64,000 bases of DNA, from positions 30,070,001 to 30,134,000 of the forward strand of contig CM114273.1 of assembly GCA_050084515.1 (NCBI GenBank), in the 5' to 3' direction. The translations under genes and the position numbers were made by a program. The notes below the pieces were generated by a model. The model searched no databases. It saw only the letters and a program-made list of their open reading frames with translations, and had not been told where the DNA came from. The stretch's first letter is position 1. Each line of letters begins with the position of its first letter. This DNA comes from Blasia pusilla (Eukaryota; Marchantiophyta; Marchantiopsida; Blasiales). Positions 1 to 13,399 of this stretch are shown here, piece after piece.

Positions 1-1289
1 TAGAAACCCGTCAAAGTCTCATAAACGAGGCATGAGATTTTAGGGTTTGGATTGATTAATATTGCTTTCAAAAACTTGTGATGAGATGGTTCTAAAGCAC
101 AATAGCACAAGCAACAATATATATATATATATATATAAAATATGCGTCAAACTCCCAAATTGGAGTTTTGATTCCAAACCAAGTCCGATTAGTCTAATTT
201 TGGATTCTAACCTTGGGAATATTTATTGGTGGCTAGAGATGTGTTTGAGGTCCGTTGGGTAGTTAGGACCATCGTGCTAGCTCTATTTCATGTCCCTAGA
301 CTATCAAGGAAGCTTGTCTCAAGTTTTGGAAGACTTTCCGATGACACAGAGTGAGGATTAGGTTTATATTTGACCCTATTTAGGATGATGGAGCTTAAGG
401 GGTGACCCAAAATCTGAAATCGTTAGGCATAAGGCTAATTGATCCAAAACGTGGCTAAGATGAGTGTATTTGGGTAGAGATTAGTATTGATAGCATGTCC
501 TATTAAATGCAAGCTTCCACAACCCACAAGACTAACATTTAAGATAGTAGATGCACAACATGCACGTGGTATTAAAACCAATCCTTGGTGAGTTGAAACC
601 GGGATAGCACACGTTGATTAGACACTTGTTAAACTCAAAGATAACACATGACAACTACATTCTTGAGATGGGCTTAAGATAGTGGCTAACAAGTGATTTA
701 TTTTTATAGAAAACAAGATATATGTCAATTGAGGTATGGATGCTTAAGGAGGGACTCATGAGGCAAGGCAAAGATTTGAACATATCGGGGCTTGAAGATG
801 GCGACATTGAGTAGATTTTTATCAAAATGTGGAGTGAACCGCTAAAAAAAAAAGAGAAGAACCATTACATAGTCAAGATCTAGAGATGGAGAATGTGATC
901 CAAATACATCAACAAGTTCAAGACATGTGAATATCCCAAATCATTCAGTGGTGCCATCTAAGGCGCTATTGGCTCCAAACTCGAATGGTATGGTATTTTA
1001 TATTCAAATGATGGATTTTATCAAAATAATTTTGAGCTACTAAAGATCAATGCCAAACTCTTGAAACTATGAGAGTGGATCAAGGATGTTGAGGTCTAAG
1101 TCCAAACATCCTTTGAGCATAAAACTTCTCCAAAAGTTTAGCAAAACAAGGGAACATTCAAGAGGGCTTGGAATGGGGATAAGTGTGACCGTGGAGACTT
1201 AAAGAATCCCTTATCCCAACAACAAAGCGATTAGATCCCAATGCAAAGCCAAATGGGGTTCCGTACCCAAAACCTATGGGAGCTAAAGT
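1..1289. other. AT-rich DNA with no recognisable gene
   Basis: No coding region can be supported. There is a short (TA)n run at about 117-137. The right part (about 830-1290) may be decayed gag sequence belonging to the Ty3/gypsy relic that follows, but no gag motif survives well enough to claim it. Confidence 0.5.
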
Positions 1290-2960
1290 GACTTACTAAA
1301 ATTATGTAAAATTTGGGCATATTACTAAGGGATATCAAAAGCCTAAGGTTTGTGATTAGAATTTGATTGTGTAACAGCCATTCATTTTCTGGTTTGGATG
1401 ACCTAGACTGTCCTTCAAGTCACCGAGAGCAATCTAAGTATGGTGTACCTAAGAGGAAAGGTCTCTTATAGCGATATCATGTTTCTTGTTGATATATGTG
1501 CTCTGCACTCCATTTAGAGCTCATAGTTAGTGAATATATTGGGTTCTTCAACCATGCACGAAAGTTGGAAAAACCATTTAGGTGGGTTTTGTCTACAAAA
1601 AATCTAACGAATAATCGGATTCGGCCTTGGAGTTAACATTTGGCGTATGCGAGTTGAGTGAGAATTTTACCACTTGCAACATGGATAAGATAGAAGGTGT
1701 CTTATGGGAAAAAGTTAGTGGATGTGTATGAGGTGGAGCTACGACAATGATCATTGAGGCTCAATATCTTAGTAGAAGGCAAGCGATTTCAGGTAAGATT
1801 GGTTCTAGTAAGAATCCATGAAATATTTTGGAGAATAGTTGAGGAATTTTGGGATGTCTTAATGAAAGAGCTTCCAAATGAATGGCCACCAAAGAGGTTA
1901 GTTGATCATAAGATTGAGGTAGTCCCAAGTTCTTAACCGCCCTTGAAATCCTCATAAAGAGTTGATCAGGTTGAGTGATCTATTGGAAAGGGGATACATT
2001 CAAACCACTAAGTCATCTTATGGAGCACTAGTTCTCTTTGTGAAGAAGAAGGATGCATGGGGAGTTAAGAATGTTTGTTGACTACGGGACAATTAATAAA
2101 GTAATAGTGATTTAGAAACATGCCAAGGATGGATGATGTCTGTGATAGGTTGTTATATGCTAATGAATGTACTTCAATAGAATTAACTTGAAGTCAGGCT
2201 AGTGTGAGATTTTGATTGCACAGGCTGATGTTGGTGATCAAAATCCATCTTTCACAAGGAGATGGATAAATATTTCATTATCTATATTGATGAAATATTC
2301 ATCTATTGAAGTTCATTGTAGGAGCATGCTTGACACTTAGAAGCATTTTTTTCAATACTAAGAGAGAACAAGATATGTGGCAATATGGTGAAGAGTAAAT
2401 TTGACTAGATCAAGATCAAGTTCTTGGGTCGTGTGATTAGTGCAGATGGAATCATTCATGACATGAAGAGGGTTAAAGTCATATCTAAGTGGGAATCTCC
2501 CTCAACATTGAAGGGGATGAGAAGGCTCATTAGATTGGTACAACTCTATTATACCTGTGTGAGGAAATTTTCAAGGATAGCCAGTGAGATCTCTTACAGA
2601 CTGGACCACAAAGTTTGAAAACACCTCATGGATACAAGAAGTCGATGCATCATTTAATCAAGTTAAAGAGATCTTGTCACAAGAGCTCATGATCAAGCTA
2701 CTAAAATTCAACAAACCATTTGAGGTGCATACAAATACTAGTGACTATGCGATTGTAGGAATGTTGGGCTTAGAAGGAAGACCTATAGTGTACAAAAGAA
2801 AGAAGCTTAGCGACACCAAGTGTAGATGGCCTACTCTTGAGAAAGAGTTCATATGAAGTGGTTCATTATTTGAGGAATTGGCACAACTATTTAAGGCCAT
2901 TTTTAGAATCGGATGGGCCCTAATATCATATCACTCGAGTATTTTGAGACACAAGATTAG
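1290..2960 (+). pseudogene. Decayed Ty3/gypsy gag-pol relic (not the DNMT family)
   Basis: This is a degenerate fragment of a Ty3/gypsy polyprotein read in several frames. At 1294-1340 the translation resembles a gag zinc knuckle (GHITKGYQK) whose cysteines are lost. At 1754-1936 it matches the start of reverse transcriptase (ELP..WPPKRLVDHKIE). At about 1960-2100 there is an LLERGYIQ...YGALVLFVKKKD-like block. The end of RT lies at 2424-2618 (FLGRVISADGI). RNase H lies at 2584-2856 (FNKPFEVHTNTSDYAI and KLSDTKCRWPTLEKE). Stops and frameshifts separate all blocks, and no LTRs or integrase were seen. The sequence differs clearly from the later A-D family, so it is an older, separate element. 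Confidence is high for the family and low for exact ends. Confidence 0.8.
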
Positions 2961-3637
2961 TTTACTGTGAAATAACTACTTATTACTTACTTGGCTTTCT
3001 TTTAGATAAAACATCTAAACTAGAATCATAGGACTTTATTTCTTGAAACTATGATATTCAAATAAAAAACATCTTAAAATACGTTGAATTTGAATGAGTC
3101 ATATAAGATTTAAGTCATTAAATTTATTCAAAGTGAAACCTTACTAATATTAGTTTAAATCATATATACGTTCTTATGACATAACCTTACCGCCATAAAA
3201 GAGCATATATCGCTCATAAGTGCCTTATAAGGGCTTCTTAATCCTCCAAAGGCCTAGCCTAAGCTTGTGAAAATCTTAGTATAACGATTCACAATATTTT
3301 GTTATATATGGAAATAATTAGTCAACAAGTGGATGGGGCTTGCTATTTTGGCCCGATGGAGATTTGTAGAATCCTTTTATGCATGAAAACTTTTTATGAT
3401 CCCATAAATCTTTAAAGTTTTGCTTCCATGATAGTTTTGCAGGTCCTATATCCAAGGTGAAAGTTTGGCTTACTTATTTGATGAACTTTGACCGATTAGA
3501 CTAGTAGTTATATATCTTGCTTAACCCCATTGACAATCAAATCTATGCCTCACAAAGTTGAAAGATTTTGAAGTAGCCCTTGGAGGGGATACAAATTTAG
3601 AGTAAGTGTGGTAATGGTAGAAGGGTGATTCACATGG
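2961..3637. other. AT-rich non-coding DNA
   Basis: Very AT-rich sequence after the gypsy relic. I see no open frame of note, no RNA gene and no repeat with clear borders. Confidence 0.5.
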
Positions 3638-3878
3638 AGCCGCCCTTCTCCGGCTCCGTTTCCAGCCGGATTGGTTCATAGTGAGGCAACGGAGCTGCAC
3701 AAATGTGTGCGATTACGTTGGCCTCCGCTCTAACTCTTCTTCTTTTTTAGTCCATTTTTCACTTTCCACCTACCCTGCTTGTAAAGTTGAGCCGTGATGA
3801 GGAAGGAAACGGAGCCCTCCGTGTGGGGGGCTCCGTTCTAACCAGACCCTCGATCCCTTTTGATCGAGGGTCTGGTTA
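3638..3878. repeat. Cluster of inverted repeats (hairpins)
   Basis: Several foldback sequences sit together in a GC-richer patch. The strongest is a perfect 17-bp inverted repeat (arms 3839-3855 and 3862-3878, 6-nt loop) containing ACCCTCGATC. Just before it an 8-bp inverted repeat ACGGAGCC/GGCTCCGT occupies 3809-3816 and 3829-3836. A GGAGCC...GGCTCC pair lies near 3638-3659. The GGCTCCGT word recurs at both ends of the patch. It may be the end of a small non-autonomous transposon, but no target-site duplication was identified. Confidence 0.6.
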
Positions 3879-5879
3879 CATCCCATTTTAGGTTGTGCAC
3901 ATCGGTTCGCTTCACATAGGCGAGGAAAGCTCTGTGTGAGTGTATCTTTTCCTTGGTGTTTTTTTGGTGCACTATGGACTATGGCGCAATAGGGACCTCA
4001 CACAAGCTTTGTCATGTACAATTGAGTTCATCGATGGTTGTGTTCCGCTTTCTAGCATCACGGACAGCAGTGAATTAATACTCCTTGTACAGTTTACCAT
4101 CCTTGGTTTTCGTGTAGAGCAACATCAATGTTGTCACAGAAGTTCATTATGCCAGCTTATAGCAGTTGCGGCCATAGATTTATTCGGTACAAGTCAATTG
4201 TTGGAATAAACCAAGACGTAGTTCGGGCCAGCATTACACTATATCAAAATGCCAACGTATCGTATAGCAAGAGAATGAACCAATTCTCCATAGATAGTGG
4301 CCAGGTTCATTAATCTTTTCAATAGTTCATAGTTTTAGAATTTTTGTTGCACATTTGTTAAGTCACTACAAACTAAAAAAATTTCTGTTCATTGCATATG
4401 AACAGTGAAAACGTGTCTCGATAGTGGGGCAGTGTAGCAGGTATGGCATCTCAGTGGTCTACATCAAGAAGCTATTATTTAGTTATTTAAGCTTTTCATT
4501 CACATTTCTGCACTTCGCCCTCACAAAGTCATAGCCTTTGGTTGCTAATACAAATTCCTAGATAGTGGGTTAGGTACTTGTATATTTTTGTGTCACTCGT
4601 GTTTTTATTTCCCATATGTCTGTTGCTTCTTAAGTTGTGATGTAAATCAATAGCTTCTGCCTGTGTATCCGCTACTCCTTCCACCTAATTAAACTTCCAA
4701 TATCCGTAACGTGTAGATAACGTTCACACGTAGCAGGTCGAGATCAGAGAGATGGTTGATGTAGTAGATCATTGTTGTTCTAATTGAGAAAATCCCCATG
4801 TACCAAGAAATACGCCTCCCATGTTCTTGAACATCCCATCTCCAAATGACACCTAAATTTGGAAGTCTTCAACCACACGTATGCCCACCTTGGCCTTGAT
4901 CCTTGTCGAAAGATATTATGTTCCCACATTTTTTGTTAGATGGCCAGTATACGCTAGTGTATCTAGTTTCTTTTACCTCAAGATGGAACCCAAGAAAACG
5001 ACACCTACCAAGGTCACAGTACCTTAATTCAACTATCATGGTGAAATACACTTTATCTCCTCCCCTTACTTATTTTTTTAACAACTATTTAGCCTCACTG
5101 GACCTGGAAATAATCATGCTACTTGCCCTTTAATTCAAAACTATCTGTACTTAAAACGTATCATGTTACTCTAGTGTTCCCTCCCCAATTGAGTTTACAG
5201 TTGGGTTAGTTACTACATATACACAAACAAACATGATACAGCCTGGTAGGATAAGAAAAAGACATAGTGAAAAACTACTTAATTGTAGGAGGCTACGCAG
5301 ATGTCAACTTCATGCACATTTGAGAGTGGCTTACAACACTAGACTCTTGCAAAAGCTTGTGAGCAAAGTATGGCCAATCATTACCTCACTCTTAGATGAC
5401 TAGAAAACACAATGTTATGCTCTTATTAAAAATATGAAATTTTATCGTTATTGTGGAGCCACGACATATAGTAAAGAATAGCCAACCATGGTTGTGGCTA
5501 CAATAAATACCTACCCTCCTTATGCTTTATGTAACATTTACATGATACCATACATAATACCATCACATGGGAAAATTCCATGTGTGCCAACTATGCAAGA
5601 AGAATGGAGGCTAGACTCATCTCAATGTTAACATGACTCCTGCATACATGCGGGATAGTCTTGTTGTTGAGCCAATTCACTTACAGCTACTATCGCTAGT
5701 AGATTCTCGAATTGGCATTAAAACTAAATATAACGGTTTCTATAAAGGTTTATTTTAGATAACATCACTTCTTGATTGTCCACTTGTTGGGTGGAATTTC
5801 CCCCTTCCCTCTCTTGTTCATACAGATTACCTATACAGAAAAATCAGGCAAGTAGTCTTAGTTACCTTACGTGTCAATG
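3879..5879. other. AT-rich DNA, short unassigned open frames only
   Basis: Two overlapping short open frames (3940-4209 and 4128-4313, plus strand) show no recognisable domain and are not called as genes. The stretch could be decayed flank of the Helitron that follows, but nothing in it proves that. Confidence 0.4.
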
Positions 5880-6860
5880 AACTATATTCACAGTTCTTGT
5901 CCTTAATCGAGTTACCAAACCCGACATGTGGGCTAGTTGTGTTACCACCTAGGTCTGTTGAAGCAATTCTAAAGGCATCACAAGACAAAGGTGAACTAAC
6001 ACATAGTATGGCAACAAATTTGTATACTGCACAGTTGAACGTGCTGCAGGACATTCACTATTCTCTACCTCTCAAACGTAGGAAATTGTACGACATATTT
6101 CATAACGGAAATATTTTCCTTAGACAAGGTGCCTAGTGTAGAGATGATTTCCTTAGTGATGCAAATGGTATATCCCCTAACTCCAAGCTAACCATTGAAA
6201 TAGGAATATTCCCGTTTCTTTTCCCTTACCTCACAGGATACTTCAATGGTAAAGTATCTTTTATTGATTACATAAAATGCCTGATTAAACATCTCTTCAA
6301 TGTTTTCACTCTATACAAACCATACATCATGGTTATGCACCAACTGTGCCAATCAATCACTCGTGCATCTTAATTCCAACCACACGTGTATTTTGAGTTG
6401 AGAACTAGAGCAACTTCGGCGTAGGCAACCATATTTCAGTGATGAACACAATTGTATACCAATTTGTGAAAATACGGCTTTAGTGCCCAGGTACCAGGGA
6501 GCCCATCATGGCATCATAGAAAACTACGTGACGTTAAGGCGATGGTGCTTAAATGGGGCTTACCAGACTTTTTCTTGACGGTTACTTTTGATGAAGTGTC
6601 CGACACAAGATGTCCTGAGGTTGTTGATATTGAGATTCTTGCTCGTAAATTCAATCCCAACTTCTCCTAGAGAGATGCGCCCGTTGAGTGTGCAGTTTTA
6701 TTCCATGCAATATCAATTTTTTCTGCATAGCTACATATTTGGTGGCCCACAGATTTTTAGGTCGGGTTATAAATTATCTTATCACTTATGAAGTGCAGGG
6801 AAGGGGGAGCTTGCACTCACATATCATCTCATGGGTGAATAAAGATGATGTTGACCAGAT
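5880..6860 (+). pseudogene. Helitron Rep (helitron-like N / HUH endonuclease) remnant
   Basis: This is the N-terminal half of a Helitron RepHel transposase, the rolling-circle protein that nicks and joins single-stranded DNA at the element ends. Around 6170-6360 the translation gives FPFLFPYLTGYFNG and NVFTLYKPYIMVMHQ, typical of the Helitron-like N-terminal domain. Around 6490-6620 it gives KWGLPDFFLTVTFDE, matching the KFGKPDLFVT block. At 6745-6850 a YEVQGRGSLHSHIISW segment carries the HUH-type histidine pair (codons 6814-6816 and 6820-6822). Stops and frameshifts break it (for example near 6134 and 6370-6480). The Tyr motif and helicase do not follow in the same orientation. A Helitron helicase fragment lies on the other strand at 25.4-28.0 kb and is probably a different copy. 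Confidence 0.82.
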
Positions 6861-7069
6861 TACTAGTGAAATATGTTGCTATATACCATCTCTAGGTGAT
6901 ACCACTTTAAGGTCCCTTCAAATGGAGCCGAGACAGAAGTCGTATATTTGGGCCATATACTTCCAAACGGAGGCATATCACCCCAATGTGAATGTGGAAA
7001 GAAGATCCACAATTTGGTGGCTTTCATTAGTGTTTCAAATCTCGTTCCTCCAAGCATTGGAATTACCTC

Positions 7070-7760
7070 AGGTGAGGCCTCTCGCCTGAACTCCGGAGTT
7101 ACGGTTGTCCGTAAAGGAGCCCTCCCTTACGCCGTAAGTCCAAGCCGTATCCGAACAGCGGCTGCCCTCGTACCAACGATGCTGCCCGAACCCGTAACTG
7201 ATTGACTGAGATTAGGGCACAGTAATTTTCGTGTGAGGGCAAAATCGAATAATAGCCCTTGCTTGTAGGGACGGATAGCCCACATAGGCCATAGGCCATG
7301 TGTCCAGCGCGACGCATTCCAGTCAGCCCTCATCGGCTGCGCCTTTCCGTGCTGTCGCGCAGAGCCGCGAAGTCCCACTCCGTGAAAGAAAAAGAATGAA
7401 CTAAGGTACGCCACCACCGTCCATGCCAGCGCGGTACCGATCGCTCCGTCACCGTGAGGTCGGCCGTTCTATGTTCCAAGCTTTGAGTGTGCGCAGCTGG
7501 ACGTCCGTTACCCCTTTGGCTCGGGACTGTACCACCTAACTTCCGTCCGTCCGACCGACCGCCCGACCGCCCGCCTGTCCGTCAGTCGTGGCACTATCGT
7601 GCTGCAGGCGCACATGCTCCTTGTCTGATTGTCGCATTCCCGCGCCATAGGCCCATAGGGCTGGGGCCGCGGCATTGGATCCCTCGCGTAGTTCCTATGG
7701 CGGCGGCGCGGACTCGTCGGAAAGGAGTGGGCTTTCCGGGGATCGTTGATTGAACACGAG
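7070..7760. other. GC-rich patch of unknown nature
   Basis: A stretch of several hundred bases much richer in G and C than its surroundings, with short foldbacks (TTACGG...CCGTAA near 7100) and a CCGTCCGTCCGACCGACCGC run near 7544-7563. Open frames on both strands look like composition effects (Pro/Arg/Ala rich). I do not recognise rRNA or a protein family. Confidence 0.4.
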
Positions 7761-7926
7761 TGGGGTTGGGGGACTACGCCGGGGACGTATCTTCCTCGTT
7801 TAGGAATCCTATTTACCTGGATTATATTTATTTATTTATTTATTTCGTGGTATTTTTGGAAGGGACCTCGTGGACGTTTGTCGGGGCATTCGTAGATCGG
7901 GAAATAATAATTGGGGGAAATATGTT

Positions 7927-7985
7927 GCCTCATAAAGGAATATTGGATTCCCTAAACACCAGAATCCAATATTCCTTTATGAGGC
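7927..7985. repeat. Perfect 24-bp inverted repeat with 11-nt loop
   Basis: Arms 7927-7950 and 7962-7985 are exact reverse complements; the loop is 7951-7961. Transcribed RNA would form an uninterrupted 24-bp hairpin. It resembles a foldback/MITE core more than a typical plant microRNA precursor, which is usually longer and imperfect. Confidence 0.85.
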
Positions 7986-9436
7986 CCATTCTCTTGGGAA
8001 CATCTCATAAGGAGTGAATAGCTTGTGAAGTATAAATTAGGGTTTCTAGAAACAATGCTTCTCATGCTTTTTTTTTTTTTTAGCAATTCATAATTTCAGA
8101 AGTGAAGGAGGAGGGGAGTTTATTCCAACCAATCTCATGCGACTCCCATCATATTGGTTATAATAAATCCCATTTCTCCCATGTGGGATATTGGGGTCAA
8201 GTGTTGAACTAACCAGATGAATTTTAAATTTTTTTAAGAATTTAATAAAATATGAAAAAAAATTTGAATATCAAATGAAATAGTCAACTGGATTTAGGAA
8301 AAAATTTAAAATTTCCATCCTATTTTGTAAGTTTGTTCACATCGGAAATGTATTGAGTTCTTTGAAAAGACTACCCGGATTTTGGTTTAACCTCTTGTCT
8401 TCCTAAAGGTCCTAAGTAGAGATAAGTGAATTAAAAACTAAAATCGAAAGAAAATAAGAGAAAAAAGAAGTCATTTCATGATATTTTGAATTATGTCATG
8501 GCGTTTCTCGATTAGATTACTTGCTAAGAGTTTGGGAAGCAAGATCCCTTATCATATGGATGGTCGGTGTTTTTATTATATCCATTTTTTTACATTAACA
8601 AATCTCATATTAAGACAAGTAAAGTGAACGACATCCCAACAGGTAAATGAGGCATGCTAAGAAAGTGGCATTAAGTTAAGATAAACAATTAATTTAATGA
8701 ATTACACTATTAATTGTTTGAAATTAATTTGAGACTAGCATAAGTGGTTGGTGAATGGAGGATAAGATGAGTTCTTGTTTACTTCTTCAACCCAAGGTAT
8801 CAATCCAAATGCTTATGCACGTTGTAATATCCTTGAGATACATTGTTGATAATAAATAGTGACAATAGAACGAGAAGGGTTGAGAGAAGGGGAGAGTCGA
8901 TGATTCTTCAGGGAATGGTAACATATATTTTCATGAAAGTATCAAAAGACACGTGTAAGTGCCCAAAAACTTCCATTGCGAGAGGGGTAAAGCCATCAAT
9001 CCCATTTTTATTAGTAAAGCAATTATGCCGAGAAGAAGAAAGAATTAATTTTCTTGTTAGAGCTTCTACAATTGGACAACATAACCTTATTCTCTCCTTT
9101 TGTGAATATTTTTAATGTGTGAAGCTTATTTGAAAAAAATTTCATGGGTCCATCATGTGGATATGCATTTACTAATATGTGTTTGTGAGAGGAACACCTA
9201 AATTTAGACTTGCCCCCACCAACCAAAACTCCATTGCCCCTAAAAAATTTGAATTGACTTGGTCCCCCCTCCATCATTTTCTATGAATCCAACATGCTTG
9301 TGTGCCTCCACAACCATGTAGAGAGGGTATTAGTGCGTATCAAGCGCATTTAAATATAGACACTCCAAACTTCTTGTTTTCTCTCATTTTAACCTAAGGT
9401 TTTCAAGTTGATTTAGACACTCTAAATACAACAGGG
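7986..9436. other. AT-rich non-coding DNA
   Basis: AT-rich sequence with homopolymer runs (for example T-rich at about 8070-8082). No domain or RNA gene was recognised. Confidence 0.5.
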
Positions 9437-9790
9437 TTGCACAAGGACTTATGTCCATCCCTAGGACGGACATATCCATGCGGGGTATCTGCGACCTGCC
9501 CCCGGAGCCGGCCAAGCCCGTGGTGGGCACCCAGGCTGGCCAAGCCCGCACCACTTTTACGGCATGCAGCTTGCCTAATGGGGGTCCCAACTCGCCATCT
9601 GCGGGTCATGCGCAGGCTTGAGCCTTGGCGGTGGGCCAAAAAACCAAAGCGGGCTCAACTAGCCCAGGTGCTCGCTACGGGCTTGGCGGGCTCCGCGGAC
9701 GGGTTCAGATGCGGGTTGCGGATACCTGAGCGACAGTTCTGTTTCCGTGGAACCTTGAAATACAAAGACCAAACAAGATCTTGACTCAAG
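9437..9790. other. GC-rich insert in AT-rich DNA
   Basis: An abrupt GC-rich block with repeated GGC/GGGC words inside AT-rich DNA. Open frames exist on both strands (9437-9784 plus; 9384-9639 minus), but none shows a recognisable domain. The sharp compositional edge suggests a captured fragment or old transposon piece. Confidence 0.4.
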
Positions 9791-12700
9791 AGTCATTGGA
9801 TAATAATGATGGAAGTGAAACATTGTAGTTTACATTCAAGTTGGATATGAAAATGCTTCATGGAATAAGGGGGGATTGTGTGGTTTTGATCTACATGTGA
9901 AAGTGTGTGTATGTATTTGGAGGGAAAACAAATGATATAATTTAGTGCGGATATTTATATTGATGAACATTGTGCATGGATATTTTTTCTTATAGAGAAT
10001 TCAGAAGGTTGCATACCTAAAAAATCCGTGCTATGGGATGTAACAAATAATTTTCTCTCTGTTGTTTTGAAAATCTCGCGTTACCAAGTTCTACTATGGG
10101 TGATCCGATATGTTATTTCCTTTCTCCTCTCATTGAGGTAAAACTTCAAGAAAGGTGCAAACCATCCACATACTATAGAGTAATAGAATATTAGAGAAGC
10201 AAGTTATGGAGTTGAAGGGGGATGTTCCTTCCTCCATGCGGAGGAAATTTATGGAAAGTTAATGATGAATCATGTCGATTGGAATTTTTTGGAGGGGTTA
10301 ATTTTAAATAAGGCAAGAGAAGAGAAAAAATTAAAACTTTTTCATGAAATAAGATATTTTTTAAATGATTTTTTTGAGAAAGTCTTAAATTACACAGATT
10401 GACAAGATCGATTTTAACACTTTCAAAAAGGACACATGGCATCCATAGATTTTTTTACATTCCTTAACCCATAATGCTATTTTTATTATAGGTTTTCTAA
10501 CCATGGTTCGGTTGATAGTGTTGAAACGCAAAACTTTTTTAAAGTTTCAATGCGATCGGTGGTTGAAGTGTCTCTTTTTGGACAAACAAATAAATGTTGT
10601 ACCAACAAAATTTTGATTTTCACAGACAGGAATTATTTTTAGAATATGTCTTGTCCATGAATTTTTTTTGATATGAGTAAACTCTTGCACGCAAGTATGG
10701 ATTATACATATAGGAAAAACTCTACAATAGGCACATAAAAGGAATTGAACTTGAAAAATGTATGTTGGAAGCCGTACTCAAACCTAGACCTACAAGATTT
10801 TGGTTGATGGCCTCCACCATTTCAATACCACATGCTTCATGGGGTGTAATATAATGGGTTCTTGAATAGGGTCCACGCACTCAAGTTTTTTTTTGTCTTT
10901 AGTTACCATATTTGAAGTAAAGTTGGCAATGCCCAAACCCTAGAAATGGGCAACACCTCCACACATCATTAGATGAGTAAAGGAAAAATAAGATGTGAGT
11001 AAAAGGAGATGGGGGAACCCATCACAAGTAGAAGGCAAGCATACTAAGGCCACACAAAGCTAGGGCCAAAGAATAAAGGGGAGCCCCCTATAAGTGGACA
11101 CTAGTGACATGGGCTCATATTTGTATGGATAAATTCCATTTCTTTAAGACTTAACTTTATGACCTCAAAGCATTTTCTCCATGGGATAAGGACTCATGTA
11201 CTTCCATTAATAAATTATTATGAATTTTTTTAATACTGCATCGTTTTCAAGGTACTCCAACCAATGGATGATACATATATGATGATATACTTACATATAT
11301 AATGTGGAAGATTCGGAAGGCTCAACGCCTTTTGTAGCAAAGTGGTATGTCCATTATTTCTTGGCCAGTAATGGGATACAACCCATAGTTCTTTCCTTCC
11401 ATGATGCTTTTCCTCTCTCTTGCATGGGGTCATATTCACAATTCCTTACCTCCTATGATTCTTCCAAATGAACTTCCTCATGGTTTCAGCCATTCTGAAA
11501 TATTTTACTATATAAATTATACTATCAACAACACTATCTCTCGAGAGTGTGAGATTGAAAATGTGACATGGGAAAGAAGTGTACTTTTCTCGTTGGCACT
11601 TATTCATCCAAATTTTTGCAACTTCTTCATTTCCAGTCACAATTTTGTGCTCATTTTCTATCATGGAAATATTCCATATCCATGATTCTCCTTGTCGTTT
11701 TCTTACTATCCTTACATTTTATTTTAATAAAAATACCAATATGAGGGCATAAAATCATGATTTTAATCGTAGAAATGTTTCCCTTTTCGTACATGAGCTT
11801 CTACTCTATTTTTTTCTAATATCGAACATGTTTGACTTTCCTCATTTTAATTTAAGTTTGTTCCCCACTATATATGAATATCGCCGTCGTTCTCCAAAGG
11901 AGCACATACGCCAAGCAAAGTCGGGTTTCCGAGGCAACTGTAGTTAATAATGGAGGGTCCGATCCAAGCAATCTTAACCACGTACAGTACGAACCATGAT
12001 ATGACGATACCACCAGCTGGAGAAGACGTCAAGGCGGTTGACGACTGTTTGGAAGTAGGAGACGTGTTACTGGTGGGATACGGTAGGACAGTAGCCCGAT
12101 TATGGCGTATTTAATAATTACATAAAAAGAATATCGTGAAATATATTGTATTTCCTTTTTGTACATGACGGAGTGCGAATACGAGTACTTCATAAAACGC
12201 CTATTGGAAGTAATAATAGGCCTGCTTGAAGAAGAAGGGTATGTAAGAGTATTGAGGTAGAGAAAAATTTCATCTATGCTATTATTTGAGGAGGGTCTCT
12301 CAAATGATGATAGTTTGGGAGTTCAAGAATGTGTGATGCGTGACATCTATGCTTATCGTGAATTTTTTTTTTTCAAAAATTGGGCGTTTTAGGGTTATAC
12401 AGATCGTGTATCGCGCATGATGCATCGCATGGTCCCTCACAGGTTCTAACTAGTTGTAAAAAATTAGTGGAAATTGCAAGTCACAATTGCTTGCCGTTGG
12501 TGACTCATCGTAATCGTCGAGAGTGTGCATGTCGTTAGTTTGAGAGCCATGAAATTATGTATGAACTTTTTAATCCATCACATGCATCTTGCGACATTAA
12601 TTTCCATCCATATTTAGAGTGCTTATGGCCATAATAGTACGCTCATGTAGTGGGACATTACACATTATTCGTGTTGAATTTATTTCTATTTTACTTCCTT

Positions 12701-13399
12701 CATTATTAGAATATGATTTCTTCTTACAAAAGAATGGAGCATATCTCCAAGGAGGATGTTGCAACTAATTTTGTCATATTACTTCAAATTTTAGCAATGG
12801 GTACTAAGAAATAATATCCATATTATTATTCGAGAGTGCTTCTTTGATTTTCAAATGCTTTTCCTATTGGCGTGGCATTTTAGGATTTAAGGTAATGTAA
12901 GTTGATTACACTGGACACATTTTAGGGTTTAGGACAATTCAAGTTCGAGTATGTTAATTTGGGACCTATGTTAGAAGTTACTCAAATATAAAATTGGGAT
13001 AGTCCAAATAGGAGTTCCCGAAAATAACGGATAATTTAAATTACTCATCCTTAATTACCCATCCAATACTTAACCCGTGCATAGAAGCGTTAGATATGAA
13101 TGGAAAATATTTCATAAAAGTAGGCATGATAGAAGAATTGGAAAGAATATATCTCACGATTGATACTGTTTCCATTTCGTATATGAGTAGAAAATCAATA
13201 AGATATACTAGGAAAACACTTTGTCAATCTTTGGGTGAATGCTTTCCTGGAAGTACAATAATACTACAATTTACTCGACATAGTTGACGGATGGAGCTAC
13301 GAATTTGCTTAATTCATGTACGAATCATTTGCCGATGAATAAGCGATGCTCATCATGATACACCGGATGGTGGGTCCCCCAGGAGATCGACGAACACTG
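9791..13399. other. Long AT-rich non-coding stretch
   Basis: About 3.6 kb without a supportable gene. A small open frame of 54 codons begins with ATG at 11950 and ends with TAA at 12112-12114 in a locally GC-richer segment; it is not recognised. The rest is AT-rich with stops in all frames. Confidence 0.45.

Noticed and set aside
3940-4313. Small protein genes
   Set aside because: The two short frames overlap, lack domains and lie in transposon-rich DNA.
4365-4373. CACTACAA word as a CACTA terminal repeat
   Set aside because: A single short match far from the CACTA transposase and without an inverted partner.
7070-7760. Possible ribosomal RNA fragment or protein gene in the GC-rich patch
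   Set aside because: No rRNA signature I recognise, and open frames on both strands are explained by composition.
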